A stretch of 64,000 nt of DNA from Mesocentrotus franciscanus. Its lineage: Eukaryota; Echinodermata; Echinoidea; Camarodonta; Strongylocentrotidae. A program made the position numbers and the translations under genes. The first letter of the stretch is position 1; each line of letters begins with the position of its first letter. Below are positions 1-11,699 of this stretch, piece by piece. The stretch is taken from contig CP137683.1 of the NCBI GenBank assembly GCA_037976565.1, positions 10,130,927 through 10,194,926 on the forward strand, written 5' to 3'. The notes below the pieces were generated by a model that worked only from the letters and a program-made list of their open reading frames with translations, did no database searches and was not told the DNA's origin.

Positions 1-489
1 TAAGTAAAGAATAGAACTTACAAGTTTCATTGATGAAAATTTCGTTGGTTCTGCTGATATTTTCACATATATCTATGTATCATTATAGTCAATATAGGGT
101 CAAGTCTAGAGATGAAAATTTTGTGTTCATGTTTTTGTTTGTTTATGTCATTATGTGGTATGTTTTGTTTGGAAATTTGTTTTAATGTGATTTTTTTTCC
201 TGTTGTGCTCTTTGATTGTTTACCATTTGAATGTCTTGTTTTCTTTTGGAGGATGATTTTACATATCTTCTAACAGTATATTTATTCAAATTTTCACTCA
301 GTCCCTTAAAGTTAAACCCACTCCAGCAAAGCATAGTAGTCAATGCTAATGCTTAAACCAGATATTACTTAATTAGCTAGGCTGTTCTTATGAATAAATG
401 CAAATGAGTTGGATTATTTCTTCTTTCTCAGAACCTCAGTTACATACATGTATGATCTGTTAGAAGAGATGAAGACCTGAAGAACAGAC
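1..489. other. Upstream region / 5' UTR of PGAP3
   Basis: AT-rich DNA without a coding stretch I can support. A pyrimidine run ending in TTTCTCAG at about 422-431 could be the acceptor of a 5' UTR exon leading to the PGAP3 start at 490, but no upstream exon can be assigned. No TATA box or CpG-rich stretch stands out. Confidence 0.4.
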
Positions 490-3400
490 ATGGACTCTAC
501 TTGGAGGATCTATTCCTACTCAATCATCTTCATTCTAGTCATCCTCTGTCATCCAGACCATGTCCTTGCTTCAGCCGGTGACCGACATAAGGTGCACATG
601 CACCTTCTACGCTCATGCCTCAATCAGGACTGTAGTACACCTCAGCAGCTGCAGAGCTTCTATGAGAACCAACCCCTGGAGCTGAGGATGCTTGGGTGGG
701 ACTGCAGACACGAGTGTCGCTACTTGTCTATGTGGATGACGGTAGATCATTTGATCCAGAAGGGTACCCCACTTTCTGCCATTCCTCAGTTTTATGGGAA
801 GGTAAATAAAGGGAATAGCTCACTACATGTGTGTTGTAGTGCAGGAGTGATGACTAGTGATCCAGATAGACTCATTCAGAATGGGGCTGAGAATAAGGAG
901 AAGGAGAAGGAGGAGGAGGAGGAGGAGGAGGAGGAGGAGGAGGAGGAGGAAGAGGAAGAGGAAGAGGAAGAGGAAGAAGAAGAAGAAGAAGAAGAAGAAG
1001 AAGAAGAAGAAGAAGAAGAAGAAGAAGAAGAAGAAGAAGAAGAAGAAGAAGAAGAAGAAGAAGAAGAAGAAGAAGAAGAAGAAGAAGAAGAAGAAGAGAG
1101 GAAGAGGAAGAGGAAGAGGAGGAGGAGGAGGAGGAGGAGGAGGAGGAGGAGAAGGAGATGAAGGAGGAGGAAAAGAAGAAGGAGGATAATGTCGGATGAT
1201 AATAATTCCTTGTTCTTTGATGATGGGATGATTATGGTTTTAATCTGTCATGCAGTGATGCTCAAGGCAATCAAATACTATAAAACTAAACTCTTTTAGC
1301 TAGGTTTTCTGTTTAAGGGCTTTCATTTGAGTCACAACCTCAATATTCAAGGAATCCCTTATCCCTGCAGGTGGAGAGATTCTAAATGGAAGTGATTTGT
1401 CAAACACAGATACATTTTTATTTTTTCTTAAAACTATTAGAATGGTTAATTTTTATGTTTTACAAAAACAAAATGAACGAACTTCTGTATATTTTTAGGT
1501 AAAGCAATGAATTTCATTTTCAATTTTCAGTGGCCCTTTATCAGGGTATTTGGAATTCAGGAACCAGCATCAGCCATCTTCTCCATTGGCAATGGTTTAG
1601 CTCAAGTCTTCTATATTTACCAGCTGAGAAAGTGGGTTCCAAATACTGCACCAATGTATTATGTTGGTCTAGCACAGGGCTGGGTAAGTACCAGAAAGTC
1701 TCCTTTTTCTCCTAAATGCCTTCTCCCTTGGATAGCATATTATTATAGGTCCACTAAAGAGGAAAGACCCTCCCGGGTCATATATTTTTTGGGGGAGAAA
1801 AAAATCAAAATCAAAATTTTGGTAATTATGTGTGATGGGACAAATGGGGAAAGATTCAGCCAATTTGAAGAGCCCATACCTATAGTGATTACAAATTTTC
1901 AAAAATTCACAATTTTTAATTTGTTTTGTCCCTTTTCATACAAACTTTCACCACTCTACTTTTCTGATTTTTCTGCCTTGCTCTTTAGTCGTTTGCTAAC
2001 GAGGTTGGATTTACCTTTAATGGGCTTTCATAATGTTTTTTTAAATTCTCTTTCCAACAGATTGCAATAAATGCCTGGATATGGTCAACTGTCTTTCACT
2101 CCAGAGATTTACCCTGGACCGAGGTATGTTTCCTCTTTCCTGTTCAACTAGTGAAATATAAGTATCATCTTTCTGAAAAAACACCTTTATATTGTAAAAT
2201 AGTGCTAGAGGCTTAATACATCTTTGTAGTTTGATAACAGTCATACTTGTCTGTTTTAATTTCCTGATTAAAGGCACTGAACTATTATTTAATGTTTGAA
2301 TTGTATGTTGAAATAAGAGATAATGGCAGTAAAAGATTATATGGGTAGCGACATAGCTGTAGTTAAATTCCTTTGAAATTGCTCTCATTACACCAAATAA
2401 CAAAAATAACGTATTTTTCGTCCGGACTTTAAAAAAAAAGGAGTGGGGACTGGGGAGGGCAATACTATATACTATTTTGCAATTTTTAGCTATTTTTTTC
2501 AAAGATGGCTGCCATGCTAATTATAGCTGGCCAGGCCTATTTATTAACAGATATTGTGCTATGTGAGTATACTGATGCAATGTATGACAAAAAACAAATG
2601 ATTTGTATCACTTTAGAAGCTTTTTTTTTTTGTTGACTTTTTTGGCTTTTTCTTTTTGTTGTTGCTTTTTTCAAAATAGCTAATAGTTTTTTTTTAAAAA
2701 GGATGCGGCGGCCAAAAAGGAAGCGGGCAGGGACGAGAAACACGTTATTTTTGTAATTTGGCCTTAATTTTGTCTGTTTTGTTTTCAGAAAATGGACTAC
2801 TATTGTGCGTATTCTATTGTCATGTGCAGCTTAATAACATCATTAGTTAGGTAAGGATAGATGAAGTTAATATTACGGTATTATTACTCATTCTTTTCAT
2901 TTCAGCGAAAATCCAATGATTAGAGTAATGATAATAGTGCTTTGATATAAGACAAAAGATCTTTAAATACCAGTAAATAGAATACATGTGAATTATAATT
3001 ATCACTAACCCTGTAAGTTGGGGCTTTGATCGGATCAGAAGATGGCAGCCGTAATCAGCGCACAGTGCATTTCAAGGAATAATCCTACCAGGTACCCATT
3101 TACCTCACCTGGGTTGAGTGTGGCAAATGTAGATCAATGTCTTGCCAAAAGACATTAGTGCCGCGGCAGGACTCGAACCACGGACCTTGTGATCGACAGT
3201 CCGGTGACGTATCCACTCGACCACAACACCTCAAAGTCATGAAAAGGCATTTAATCTCAACAAACATGGTCTCCAACAACTCCAACAATGACAAAATAAT
3301 CCCAGCTATGCATTTTTTTAAAGTATTTGATAGCCCAAAATTTTGCTTTTTTTTTTTTTTTTCCTGTCGATCATTTGCTGATCATTTTCATTGATCGGCT

Positions 3401-5074
3401 ATTGGCGTGATAAGGCCGATAAGGCATGATTAGATCGGTATCGGCGTTCGATCCAATGATCGGTTACAGGGTTAATTATCACACAACAAATTCCAATGTT
3501 GACCTGTGTTAGCCTTCGCTAATGGACAAGAATTAATCAGTCTAATGTTGGAATGAGTTTGGAATTAGTTTGACAACACCTACCATTTTAAATAAAATTT
3601 GAAATTTAAAAGTAGGTCAGATGCACCTTTGTCAAAGATTGATGACATATCTTTCTCTCTGTGTGTTTGCAGAATCTTTGCCGTCAAGGACAACAGTCTG
3701 AACATGAAAGTGGCCCTAGGAATCACGGCTGTTTCATCTCTTTTCTACCTCGGACATGTCTACCATCTGTCTTTTATTAACTTCGACTATGGTTACAATA
3801 TGAAAGTCAATATCGCAACAGGTAAATTGATATATTCGATCATCTTTGCGTAGGACATACAATGCAACGAGACAAGTCCAAGCTTTTTGCTCTTTGGATG
3901 TCCCATTAATTATTAAGTATCCTGTAGTACTGCACATGAATTAACCCATTGTCTATGGGGACCAGTTGGTCCCTGTGTTAAGTCTATGGGAATGAGAGAA
4001 TTCAGTAGTCAGCAGGTTAAAGGGATAGTTGAGTTTTGTTGCAGAGGGCGCTACACAATTTTTTTTTCGGTCAGATAATGAAAAACTGAGTGTCAAATTT
4101 GAAAGAATATCATTTAAATGACAAAATCATCTTTGTTTGATCAAAATCGGTTCAGAGACGGCTGAAATATCCATGAATATAACCATTTCTAATATTTGTG
4201 GTGGTACCAAATATTCAGTAATTTTGAACCAGCCTTTGAAAAACGAGATAGCGCCTTATACGTTTTATTCCAGCCAATGCAAATAATTGCTTTTTGTTGG
4301 CTTTTTCGTGTTGCTTATAATACGCACAACCAGCCGGCCCGTGTATTGTTATTATTATTTAATTAATTAACGGTCACCTTATTTTTTTTTAAGTGGAGCT
4401 GAATTGGTATGATCGTATTCAATCTAAATTCACACATTTTGGGGTCTAAAATTACCTTCATAGCAATTTTAAGTTCTAAAAGGGCACTAGAAATGTCATA
4501 AATAAGAATAAGAGCAATAACCATGCACTTTGAAGGCATTTGCGGTCTTAAACAAGAACTAACTATCCCTTTAACATCAAATGTGTCAATTTGCTTCATC
4601 TTTGGACTTATAGGTCCCGACTTCAGTTGCTTTCTTTGCCTCTCTGCACTGTCACTTGTTTGCCACACATGCACTTCTGCACAAGACAATCAGCACCAAT
4701 TGGGGGAAGGATTGCTTGTGCAATGCAATGGCTTTGCAAAATTACCCCCTGCAGGACTTGATTAGCTCCATGACAACCTTTCTAACATTGTTAGTGATTA
4801 AGCTTGCACTGGAAATAAAAACAATCTTGAAGTCTTTAGTTTGTCTTTCCCATGATAAATACAATGTGGCAAGGGGGTTATTTGTGTGGCATATAAAGAG
4901 TTAATAGAAGAAGAATGAAGAAGTGATGTAGAAGCTGTAAATATAATGGGGTGTACATGTATATTACTTTGCAATTGACCCAAGTGTTGATTGATATTAA
5001 GAGATTCATCTAAATCCTGTATTTTTTGTTCTATTTCTCTTGTCTTACACTTTTGCCTCCCTTCCTCTCCACTC

Positions 5075-5166
<92 letters not shown>

Positions 5167-6939
5167 CCTCTCTCTCCTCTCCCCTCCCTCCCCCTCTCTC
5201 TCTCTCTCTCTCTGTCTCTTACAGCCATGTTAAATTTTACTGTAATGGTAATGTGGAGCATCTGGCATATAAAAGAACAGCCCTATCTCTGGAAGGCCAT
5301 TGCTTCCATTGTCAGCATCAACCTGTGTATCTTGCTGGAGGTGTTAGACTTCCCCCCCATCTGGTGGACGTTTGATGCACACTCTCTGTGGCATGCAAGC
5401 ACGATTCCACTAGTTATTCTGTATGCAAGGTAGGTTTTGAGAAGCATAGTTTTGTTTTGTCTCTCTCTGTATATTATCTTAGTAATAGTAGTAATAGGTC
5501 CATTTATATCACATCTACTATATGAACATATACTCTACTCTACTGCGCTTAATACAAAGTATCATATTATTACCACAGCTGTAGCTGAGCCGCCATAATA
5601 AGGCGCTAAATCATTCAAGGAATTTCTTCCTACCAGGTATCCATTTACCTCGCCTGGGTGGAGGGTGGCAAATGTAGATTAATGTTTTGCCAAAGGACAT
5701 CTTAATAGGAGGGAGAGATGAAGTACTATTTTCTTACACACGTATGATATATCTATATGTGGCATCTTCTTTGATAACTGTATTAGAAGTTGATACAATG
5801 TAAATATCAACATTTGATTAATGGGAGGGATACTGTGCTTATTACATGACCATGACTGAATTTTCTGAGCTGGCGCTGTTTATATATGGCACAACCATGT
5901 GAGTTTTATCAATTGGCTAAATCCTTTTTTAAAGATTGCTCAAAGTCCATCTGCTTTTGCTCCTTTAGTTAATGAGTCTATCTTAAAAATATCAAATCAA
6001 GAGCAAAATTGACAGGGTAATTTTTAGAGGAATTCAAAGGGGACCTTTACTGTAGTCACTGTGATTTGGAACTGAAGAAAATACCCTTTTTATGCCTCCG
6101 CTACAAAGTAGCCGGAGGCATTATGTTTTCTGGTTGTCCGTCCGTCCGTCCGTACGTACGTACGTCCCGTTCTCGTGATTGCGTTATCTCAAGAACCGAG
6201 AGATGGATCACCACCAAACTTAGGTCGTGTATGTATCTTGCAGAGCTAATGAACTGATTAGATTTTGGAGTCACGAGGTCAAAGGTCACAGGGCTCATTA
6301 TGTATATAAAAATAGCTCGTGATAGTGTAGCTCAAGAACAGATTGATGGATTACCGCCAAACTTGGGTCTTGGGTCATGTATGTATCTTGCAGAGCCAAT
6401 GAACTGATTAGATTTTAGGGTCATGAGGTCAAAGGTCAAAAGTCGTGGGGCTCATCATGTATTCAAAAAAAGCTTGTGATCGCATTATCATGAGAACCGA
6501 TAGACAGATTACCATCAAACTCAAGACATGTATATGTATCTTGCAGAGCCAATGAACTGATTAGATTTTAGGGTCCTGAGGTCAAAGGTCATGGGGCTCA
6601 TTATGTATGCCTATAAATAGCTTGTGAAGGCATTATCATTAGAACCAACAGATGGATTACAATCAAACTTGAATTTTAAAAATTGCTTCCATTTTGGTTT
6701 GTAAAATTGCTCTATGGCGGAGGCATCATTTTGGAATGCGCGCAGTCGAAGTTCCATCTAGTTTAGATATTTTATAAATTGAAGCAATTAAAAACAAAAT
6801 TTATATCCTCATTTATATCAGTTCAATGTTTGAGTATGGTCTCCCTTGTTTCTTCCTTTCATTATTCAGCTACTTCGTAGACGATTGTCTCTACGTGCAC
6901 AATGCCAATGCCAAAGGCAAGTTACTGAAAGGCGCATGA
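490..6939 (+). CDS. PGAP3: PGAP3 (PER1-like), post-GPI-attachment to proteins factor 3; 7 coding exons, 337 aa
   Basis: Exons 490-801, 1531-1683, 2061-2123, 2789-2850, 3673-3821, 5225-5429 and 6870-6939, all with GT-AG introns and matching phases; stop TGA at 6937-6939. PGAP3 is a Golgi membrane protein of the CREST hydrolase superfamily that removes the unsaturated sn-2 fatty acid from GPI anchors during lipid remodelling. The N-terminus has a hydrophobic signal peptide (residues about 8-27) and a Cys-rich lumenal segment with the family motif WDCRHECRYLSMW. The WPFIRVFGIQEPASA block follows, then several membrane helices. Likely CREST catalytic residues are visible: S164 and H168 in WSTVFHSRD, D179 in KMDYY, and the HxxxH pair H299/H303 in DAHSLWH. 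The length fits vertebrate PGAP3 (about 320 aa). The start is the first ATG and precedes the signal peptide directly. Intron 1 holds a long GAG/GAA tract and intron 5 a CT tract abutting exon 6. No frameshift is seen. Confidence 0.93.
898..1186 (+). repeat. (GAG/GAA)n polypurine microsatellite in PGAP3 intron 1
   Basis: About 290 bases of almost pure purine on the sense strand: GAG units, then a long uninterrupted GAA block, then GAG/AGG units. It starts about 97 bases after the exon 1 donor. The reading frames through it (poly-Glu, poly-Lys, poly-Arg) are artefacts, since exon 1 ends at 801. Confidence 0.95.
3006..3474. mobile_element. hAT-like non-autonomous element with 8-bp target duplication, carrying a SINE
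   Basis: Perfect 11-bp terminal inverted repeats, TAACCCTGTAA at the left and TTACAGGGTTA at the right, lie between direct copies of ATTATCAC (2998-3005 and 3475-3482). An 8-bp duplication is typical of hAT elements. The right part has internal short repeats built on GATCGG. A tRNA-derived SINE sits inside. It lies in PGAP3 intron 4. Confidence 0.75.
3040..3235 (-). mobile_element. tRNA-derived SINE, copy 1
   Basis: Read on the minus strand it starts with a tRNA-like head: box A-like GTGGTCGAGTGGATA and box B GGTTCGAGTCC, followed by a body with TTTGGCAAGACAT, CTACATTTGCCACAC and GAGGTAAATGGGTACC. The same order recurs at 38822-38950, 49845-50300 (split) and 53230-53385, so this is a dispersed SINE family rather than a functional tRNA gene. 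Confidence 0.8.
4017..4574. mobile_element. TTAA-flanked MITE, 558 bp
   Basis: Ends read TTAA-AGGGATAGTT and AACTATCCCT-TTAA, giving a 10-bp inverted repeat directly inside TTAA on both sides. A TTAA target site suggests a piggyBac-type non-autonomous element. It lies in PGAP3 intron 5 and has no coding capacity. Confidence 0.65.
5068..5220 (+). repeat. (CT)n microsatellite abutting the PGAP3 exon 6 acceptor
   Basis: About 150 bases of CTCTCT with a few CC interruptions end four bases before the CAG acceptor of exon 6. The microsatellite therefore forms that intron's polypyrimidine tract. Poly-Ser/Leu frames here are not genes. Confidence 0.95.
5586..5702 (-). mobile_element. SINE body fragment, copy 2
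   Basis: Minus-strand body of the same SINE (TTTGGCAAAACAT, TGCCACCCTCCACCCAGG, GTAAATGGATACCTGG). The tRNA-like head is missing. It lies in PGAP3 intron 6. Confidence 0.6.
6091..6763. mobile_element. 'GCCTCCGC' element, copy 1, with internal ~125-bp tandem units
   Basis: Starts TATGCCTCCGCTAC and ends near GGCGGAGGCAT followed by GCGCGCAGTCGAAGTTCC, so the ends are inverted. Between them lie about four imperfect units containing ATGTATCTTGCAGAGC, AATGAACTGATTAGATTT and GAGGTCAAAGGTCA. A second copy with the same layout is at 46065-46820. A (GTCC)/(GTAC) run sits near the left end. No transposase is visible. Confidence 0.7.
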
Positions 6940-7685
6940 ACATCTCTTGCTTCATTTTCTCTTCTTTTTTGTTATTGTTGAAACAATCTTTTACAAGCTC
7001 AACTCAAAGACATATCAGCAATATTCTGTTGTAGCATGTGCCATATATATGTGAAATTTGCATGTACATGTATTTTTAAGTCATATAATTGAAGGTGCAA
7101 TAATGTCAGTGTTTTTATATGTTTTTATGACTTTAATATTGTTGATTAACATATTTTTCTTTCAGTGCCATGATGATGTGTGTTTTTAATAATAATAATA
7201 ATAAGTAACATTTATATGGTGCTTAATACTAATGTTTCTAAGCATTGTAATAGAATTGTTTAAAAATGTTTAAAGATGTTGAAGGCTGAAGCTGGTGCTA
7301 TCATTTAATTTTTGTTTTTAATGGTGAAGCTCTTTGGCTGTGCCCATATTTTGGTTTTTAAATGTCACCCATGGCCGAGCAGTTTGATCCAACCTGCCAA
7401 AAAATGTGTCAAGTGAAAAGGAAATTCAAAAAAAGTTTAGGTTTTGTTTTGGTTTCTACAATTGTGTCCATGATACATCACTGTCAGCATGTGAGCCTGT
7501 TGTTGTATCGATATGTATGCTATCAAGTGCAATGTAAAAGAATATTCAAGATCAATTAGAAATTGAAGCAATTCTATTCTTTTTTGTTGTTGTTGAAACA
7601 ATCTCCTACTAGATCAACTCAAAGACAAATATCAGCAATATTCTGTAAGGGAATTCTTCGAAAATAGACAATTTAATTCAATAAA
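6940..7685 (+). other. Probable PGAP3 3' UTR with an internal duplication
   Basis: Non-coding DNA after the stop. A segment containing TTGTTGAAACAATCT and CAACTCAAAGACA at about 6960-7035 recurs at about 7578-7650. The first AATAAA I see downstream of the stop is at 7680-7685, a candidate polyadenylation signal. The true transcript end cannot be fixed from sequence alone. Confidence 0.4.
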
Positions 7686-7811
7686 TTATTATTTTAAAGT
7701 GTTATCGAATATCGAGAAGATGCATTGGTGACCCGGCACTTGCTCCTGCGACCTCTGTAAGAGCTTTATTTCATTTGAGGTGTAGGGTTATGGTGAGGGT
7801 TCCAATTGGGC

Positions 7812-7992
7812 TTTACAGTCAAACCTGTCTATAGCGACCGCCCAAGGGAAACACAAAAAGTGGTCTTTGTAGACAGGTTCCTTTAGTACATGTTTCAATG
7901 AGAAACCATTTTCAAGGGAAACAAAAATAGTGGTCTCTGTAGCCAGGTGGTCTTTGTAGACAGGTGGTCACTAAAGCAGGTTTGACTGTACA
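7812..7992. repeat. 'GTAGACAGGT' repeat, copy 1
   Basis: Contains AAACCTGTCTATAGCGACC, GTGGTCTTTGTAGACAGG, TTTCAATGAGAAACCATTTT and GGTCACTAAAGCAGGTTTGA. The same modules recur at 14652-14840 and in a tandem form at 37018-37475, so it is a dispersed repeat of unknown class. Confidence 0.7.
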
Positions 7993-8266
7993 TGTAGGTT
8001 ATTAGGTATAACGTTAGGGTTGGTTCCAGGGTTGAAATGAAGAATTTGGTTAGAGTATATGAAATTGAAGTAGAGTTTGTCACAAGAGCAAGTGTCATTG
8101 AACGATGCATCAATCAAGAGGGGAAGGGGTGTGGTATTGCCTTCCAACCTTGAAAGTGATCTGCCAACTTGTAATGGTACCATGGTTTTGGTAATACTCG
8201 CTTGGCCCACTACATAATTTTAAATGTGTCGGAACCTGCCTGTAAATTTAATGAAGCATTCATGTT

Positions 8267-8777
8267 TTAAAGATACTATGTCCCTTTTGCAGCCAACATC
8301 AAATTCTGCAGAACTTTGCAGGAATTATGAATATGTCACGTATGTCCTATCTGTGAAATTTAAACGTTAGCAGTGTCCTAATATTCAAATTATGCAAGGA
8401 AACCCGTTTACTTGCTAGACTTCACTGTCAGACACTATTGAGTGACTGACTGGCTTTTTCATCTTTGGTAATAACATACATAAAATGAGCTGTAAAGGGT
8501 ACATGAGCATTTGTCTACATCAATAACCCACTTCTTGTAATGGCCAAAATTAAACTGATTGAATCTTTGCGCAGCATAAAACGTACGACCATTCGGTACA
8601 ATGGTCTGAAAAATCAGACTATTACTTACTGGCTCTATAGCTCCTAAGTCGATTCGACGGCTTATAGTCGTTATTTTCCAGCTTAGGGAAGTTCTAAATT
8701 AGTATTGTCTTTCAAATGCCATTGGAATTTAACCTTTTCATTTTTTTTGGCCTGCAAATGGGACATAGTACCTTTAA
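8267..8777. mobile_element. TTAA-flanked MITE, 511 bp
   Basis: Ends read TTAA-AGATACTATGTCCC and GGGACATAGTACCT-TTAA, with CTGCA next inside on both sides. It is non-coding, and the TTAA target points to a piggyBac-type family. Confidence 0.65.
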
Positions 8778-10087
8778 ACTGTGCCAAGTGAATAAGTGAA
8801 TAAGATATTTGTTAATGGTAAAGTGTTTATTACCACTAATCAACAATATTCTATGCAAAGTAATGATTTTTAAAGATTAGTGTACAGATATTCTTTTTAT
8901 ATAGACTCAGATGGAACATAGCAACTCAAAAATTAATTAGTCGGGCGCTTGTACATTGCCAGGTTGTCATTTATTCATATGTGATAATAATTGTGATTGA
9001 AATTGAATTTGTTCTTATAGTATACATATGCTTATAACATGTGGTGTAAAATTATATCTGTTTCATTCTATAGGTCATAGGTTATATTCATGTTAGATGT
9101 TTATATCATAGATATACAATGTATATGTAATCCAATTCCTTAATAGTACTCTGTCAGTCTTGAAATATATTGAGAAATAAGAATTTTATTAGAGAAATCC
9201 TGTAAAGATCTTTTAAGCACCAGTACTCAATGTACTATTACCTCAGGCTAAAGAGTAGACGTTCTAATATAAATTGTTCAGCATTTGGGGGTTTTTTTCC
9301 TTATATGTGTGCATGTTTTGATTTTGTTTGGTTGATGTGTTAGCTTTTTGTTTATTTGTTTTGGGTTTTTTTCCCCCTGGGGAGGTCAGTATCCATAACA
9401 ATAATACTGATTATTCCTCAAGTTTACAGTGACCTAGGATTTGGATCAGAGTATGGATAAGGGCATGTTTGCATACTGTCTTTCATAACATGGCCAAGGG
9501 CCTTTCCAGTTGTGCTGGATTATATGAAGAAGAAGAAAAAAAATGGTGATGAGCCTAACTCCCCATAGCTATATAACAGAAAATCAGAGAAGCAGAAGAA
9601 CAAAAATAGCAGTCAATCTTATGGATGAAGAAATTAATTATGGAAATATTGCATGTAGTGGTTGATATCCAGAGATTATGCGATCAGTCAAAATTCGTCC
9701 TCATTTAACAAATACGTGAACCGGTATTGTAAATTCATGTCCATGTCCTGAAATGTGAAAAGATGTCAAACTTTAAGTGGCTTAGCTAAATATAGTGGCA
9801 TGAAAAAATTTGTCTAGAAAGTGAAAAGTGTAAGAAACAAGTAGGTTACAAATGTGTTTTAATTTATTTGTTGCCAAACATATTATCAAAAGAAGAGGGA
9901 TTTATGGTCATTTGATTCCAAATGAGTTTTACAATGTCACATTCAATATTAAGATGTATAGAAGTTTCTAAAACAATTGTGCATTTTGCGTTTTGGACGC
10001 ATCTTTTTTTGCCACTACATTACGCTAAGCAACCTTAGATCAGTTATGTACAGAGGTACTGTAATCAAAGCAACTTACATGTTATTT
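8778..10087. other. Intergenic, no gene seen
   Basis: AT-rich DNA between the convergent PGAP3 and CFAP210 genes. I find no coding signal, splice structure or element boundary in this stretch. Confidence 0.5.
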
Positions 10088-10535
10088 ACACATTGTCATT
10101 GTGTAAAGAAGTAGTGAGGTATTCTAAGGAATGTTTTGAATGTGAAACTTCAATTAGGTCAGTGGACATTTGTTTGATATTGAATAGCCTGGAGTTCGAT
10201 ACAAGGGTATATTTCATGAGCTAATGAGCATAATTTGCACACTCTTATTGTGTAAGAAGTAGTGAGGTATTCTAAGGAATGTTTTTTGATGTGAAACTTC
10301 AATTAGGTCAGTGGACATTTGTACGATATTGAATAGCATAGAGTTTTATACAAGGGTATATTGCATGAACTAATGAGCATAATTTGCACACTCTTGTTGT
10401 GTAAGAAGTAGTGATGTATTCTAAGGAATGTTATTAATGTGAAACTTCAATTTGGTCAGTTGACATTTGTGTGATATTGAATAGCCTCAAGTTTCATACA
10501 AGGGTATATTGCATGAACTAATAAGCATAATTCTA
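10088..10535. repeat. Three tandem ~149-bp units
   Basis: Three direct copies, each with GTAGTGAGGTATTCTAAGGA, GTGAAACTTCAATT, GACATTTGT and CAAGGGTATATT followed by TAATGAGCATAATT. The motif GTGTAA-GAAGTAGTGA occurs at about 10102, 10250 and 10399. Confidence 0.85.
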
Positions 10536-10980
10536 AAGTCGGCATGACGAGTGAAATATTCTCAGTGCAGGTGCGATATACCCATGTTTCCCACAAAAGG
10601 CCTTTCAAAATGATATACCAGTAGAAGTGTTATTTTTTTTTTCAATAGCTTGGATCTTTTTATGAAATGAATGAAAGCAGATATTTTGTAAATTAGATTC
10701 AAAAATTTAAATACCGGTAGAAACATGTAATGTATATGCCATTTTTGATTGATTCTAGTATGGTTATGCCTGTACCTGTGTCCAAATGGGTTTTAATCTA
10801 TATTTGATACACACATTTTTACTAAGGTTTGTATCAAATGTTAAAAAAAATTAAATGTGAAGAATCTTCGACACTTCCGGTAAAAGAAAAGAAAATAGTG
10901 GCAGTAGTATTGACATGAAAATGCTTCCATTATATTAGCATGTACTAAAATAAATGAAAAGTGTCCATGGCTATAAGGTA

Positions 10981-11316
10981 TTATATCCTGCATCAAAAAT
11001 TTGTTGGCTTTTGATTGGTTGAGAGCTCGTCACATGACCAGAAATATTTGAACTATTTTTAGAAAGTACTATATGAGAGTACTATTTGGGAGTACTATTT
11101 GGGAGTTGAAAAAAATGTTTTTTTTTTTTAATTGAATTTTTTTTTTTCAAATCTTAATTTAATGAAAACAAAATATTCTAAATCTTTTTAGATAAAAATT
11201 GACATTTTTTTTTGTTCTAAATTTTTGTTTGTCCCAAAAATATTTTTTTTTTAAGTTTTTTTTTTAATTTAAAAAAATTTTTTTTTAATAAAATAAATTT
11301 TTGATGCAGGATATAA
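10981..11316. mobile_element. MITE with perfect 22-bp inverted ends
   Basis: TTATATCCTGCATCAAAAAT begins the left end and its exact reverse complement ends the right end. The interior is T-rich and low in complexity, including three short 'AGTACTAT' repeats. No target duplication longer than TA is clear. Confidence 0.65.
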
Positions 11317-11341
11317 AACAAATATACCATGCCTTCTATTC

Positions 11342-11464
11342 GAGGTACTGGTTAAAACTATGGGCCTCGGTGACTCCAAAAGTACCATTTGCTTCGGGGC
11401 TGCGCCCCTCAGCAAATAGTACTATTGGAGTCACCTCTTGCGCATAGTTTTAACCAGAACCTCT
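11342..11464. mobile_element. 123-bp palindromic foldback element
   Basis: The arms pair over nearly the whole length: GAGGTACTGGTTAAAACTAT on the left with ATAGTTTTAACCAGAACCTC on the right, and GGTGACTCCAA with TTGGAGTCACC. The GC-rich centre is GGGGCTGCGCCCC. It would form a stable hairpin. Confidence 0.7.
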
Positions 11465-11699
11465 CAAGACAGTGTATATTTGTATACTATTTAGCAAATC
11501 GATTCAACGTGTTTAAGACAGCGACAACAAGAAAGGCATTTAACTCTCCAAAAGAAAAGAAGGGAATATTGACATCTTTTGCCAAGTGTGTTTCGCAAAT
11601 AAACTTTAGAAATACTGAAGGAAATCCTGAAGGAAATCAACACTTTTTCCTTTCAACACTGTGTTGAAAATCATTGTTCACTTATTATATATTAGATAG

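Noticed and set aside
490..1161. 223-aa open frame ending in poly-glutamate
   Set aside because: The first 104 codons are PGAP3 exon 1. The rest is intron microsatellite read past a clear GT donor at 802.
3150..3235. tRNA-like sequence with A and B boxes
   Set aside because: It continues into a conserved non-tRNA body repeated at four other places, so it is a SINE, not a tRNA gene.
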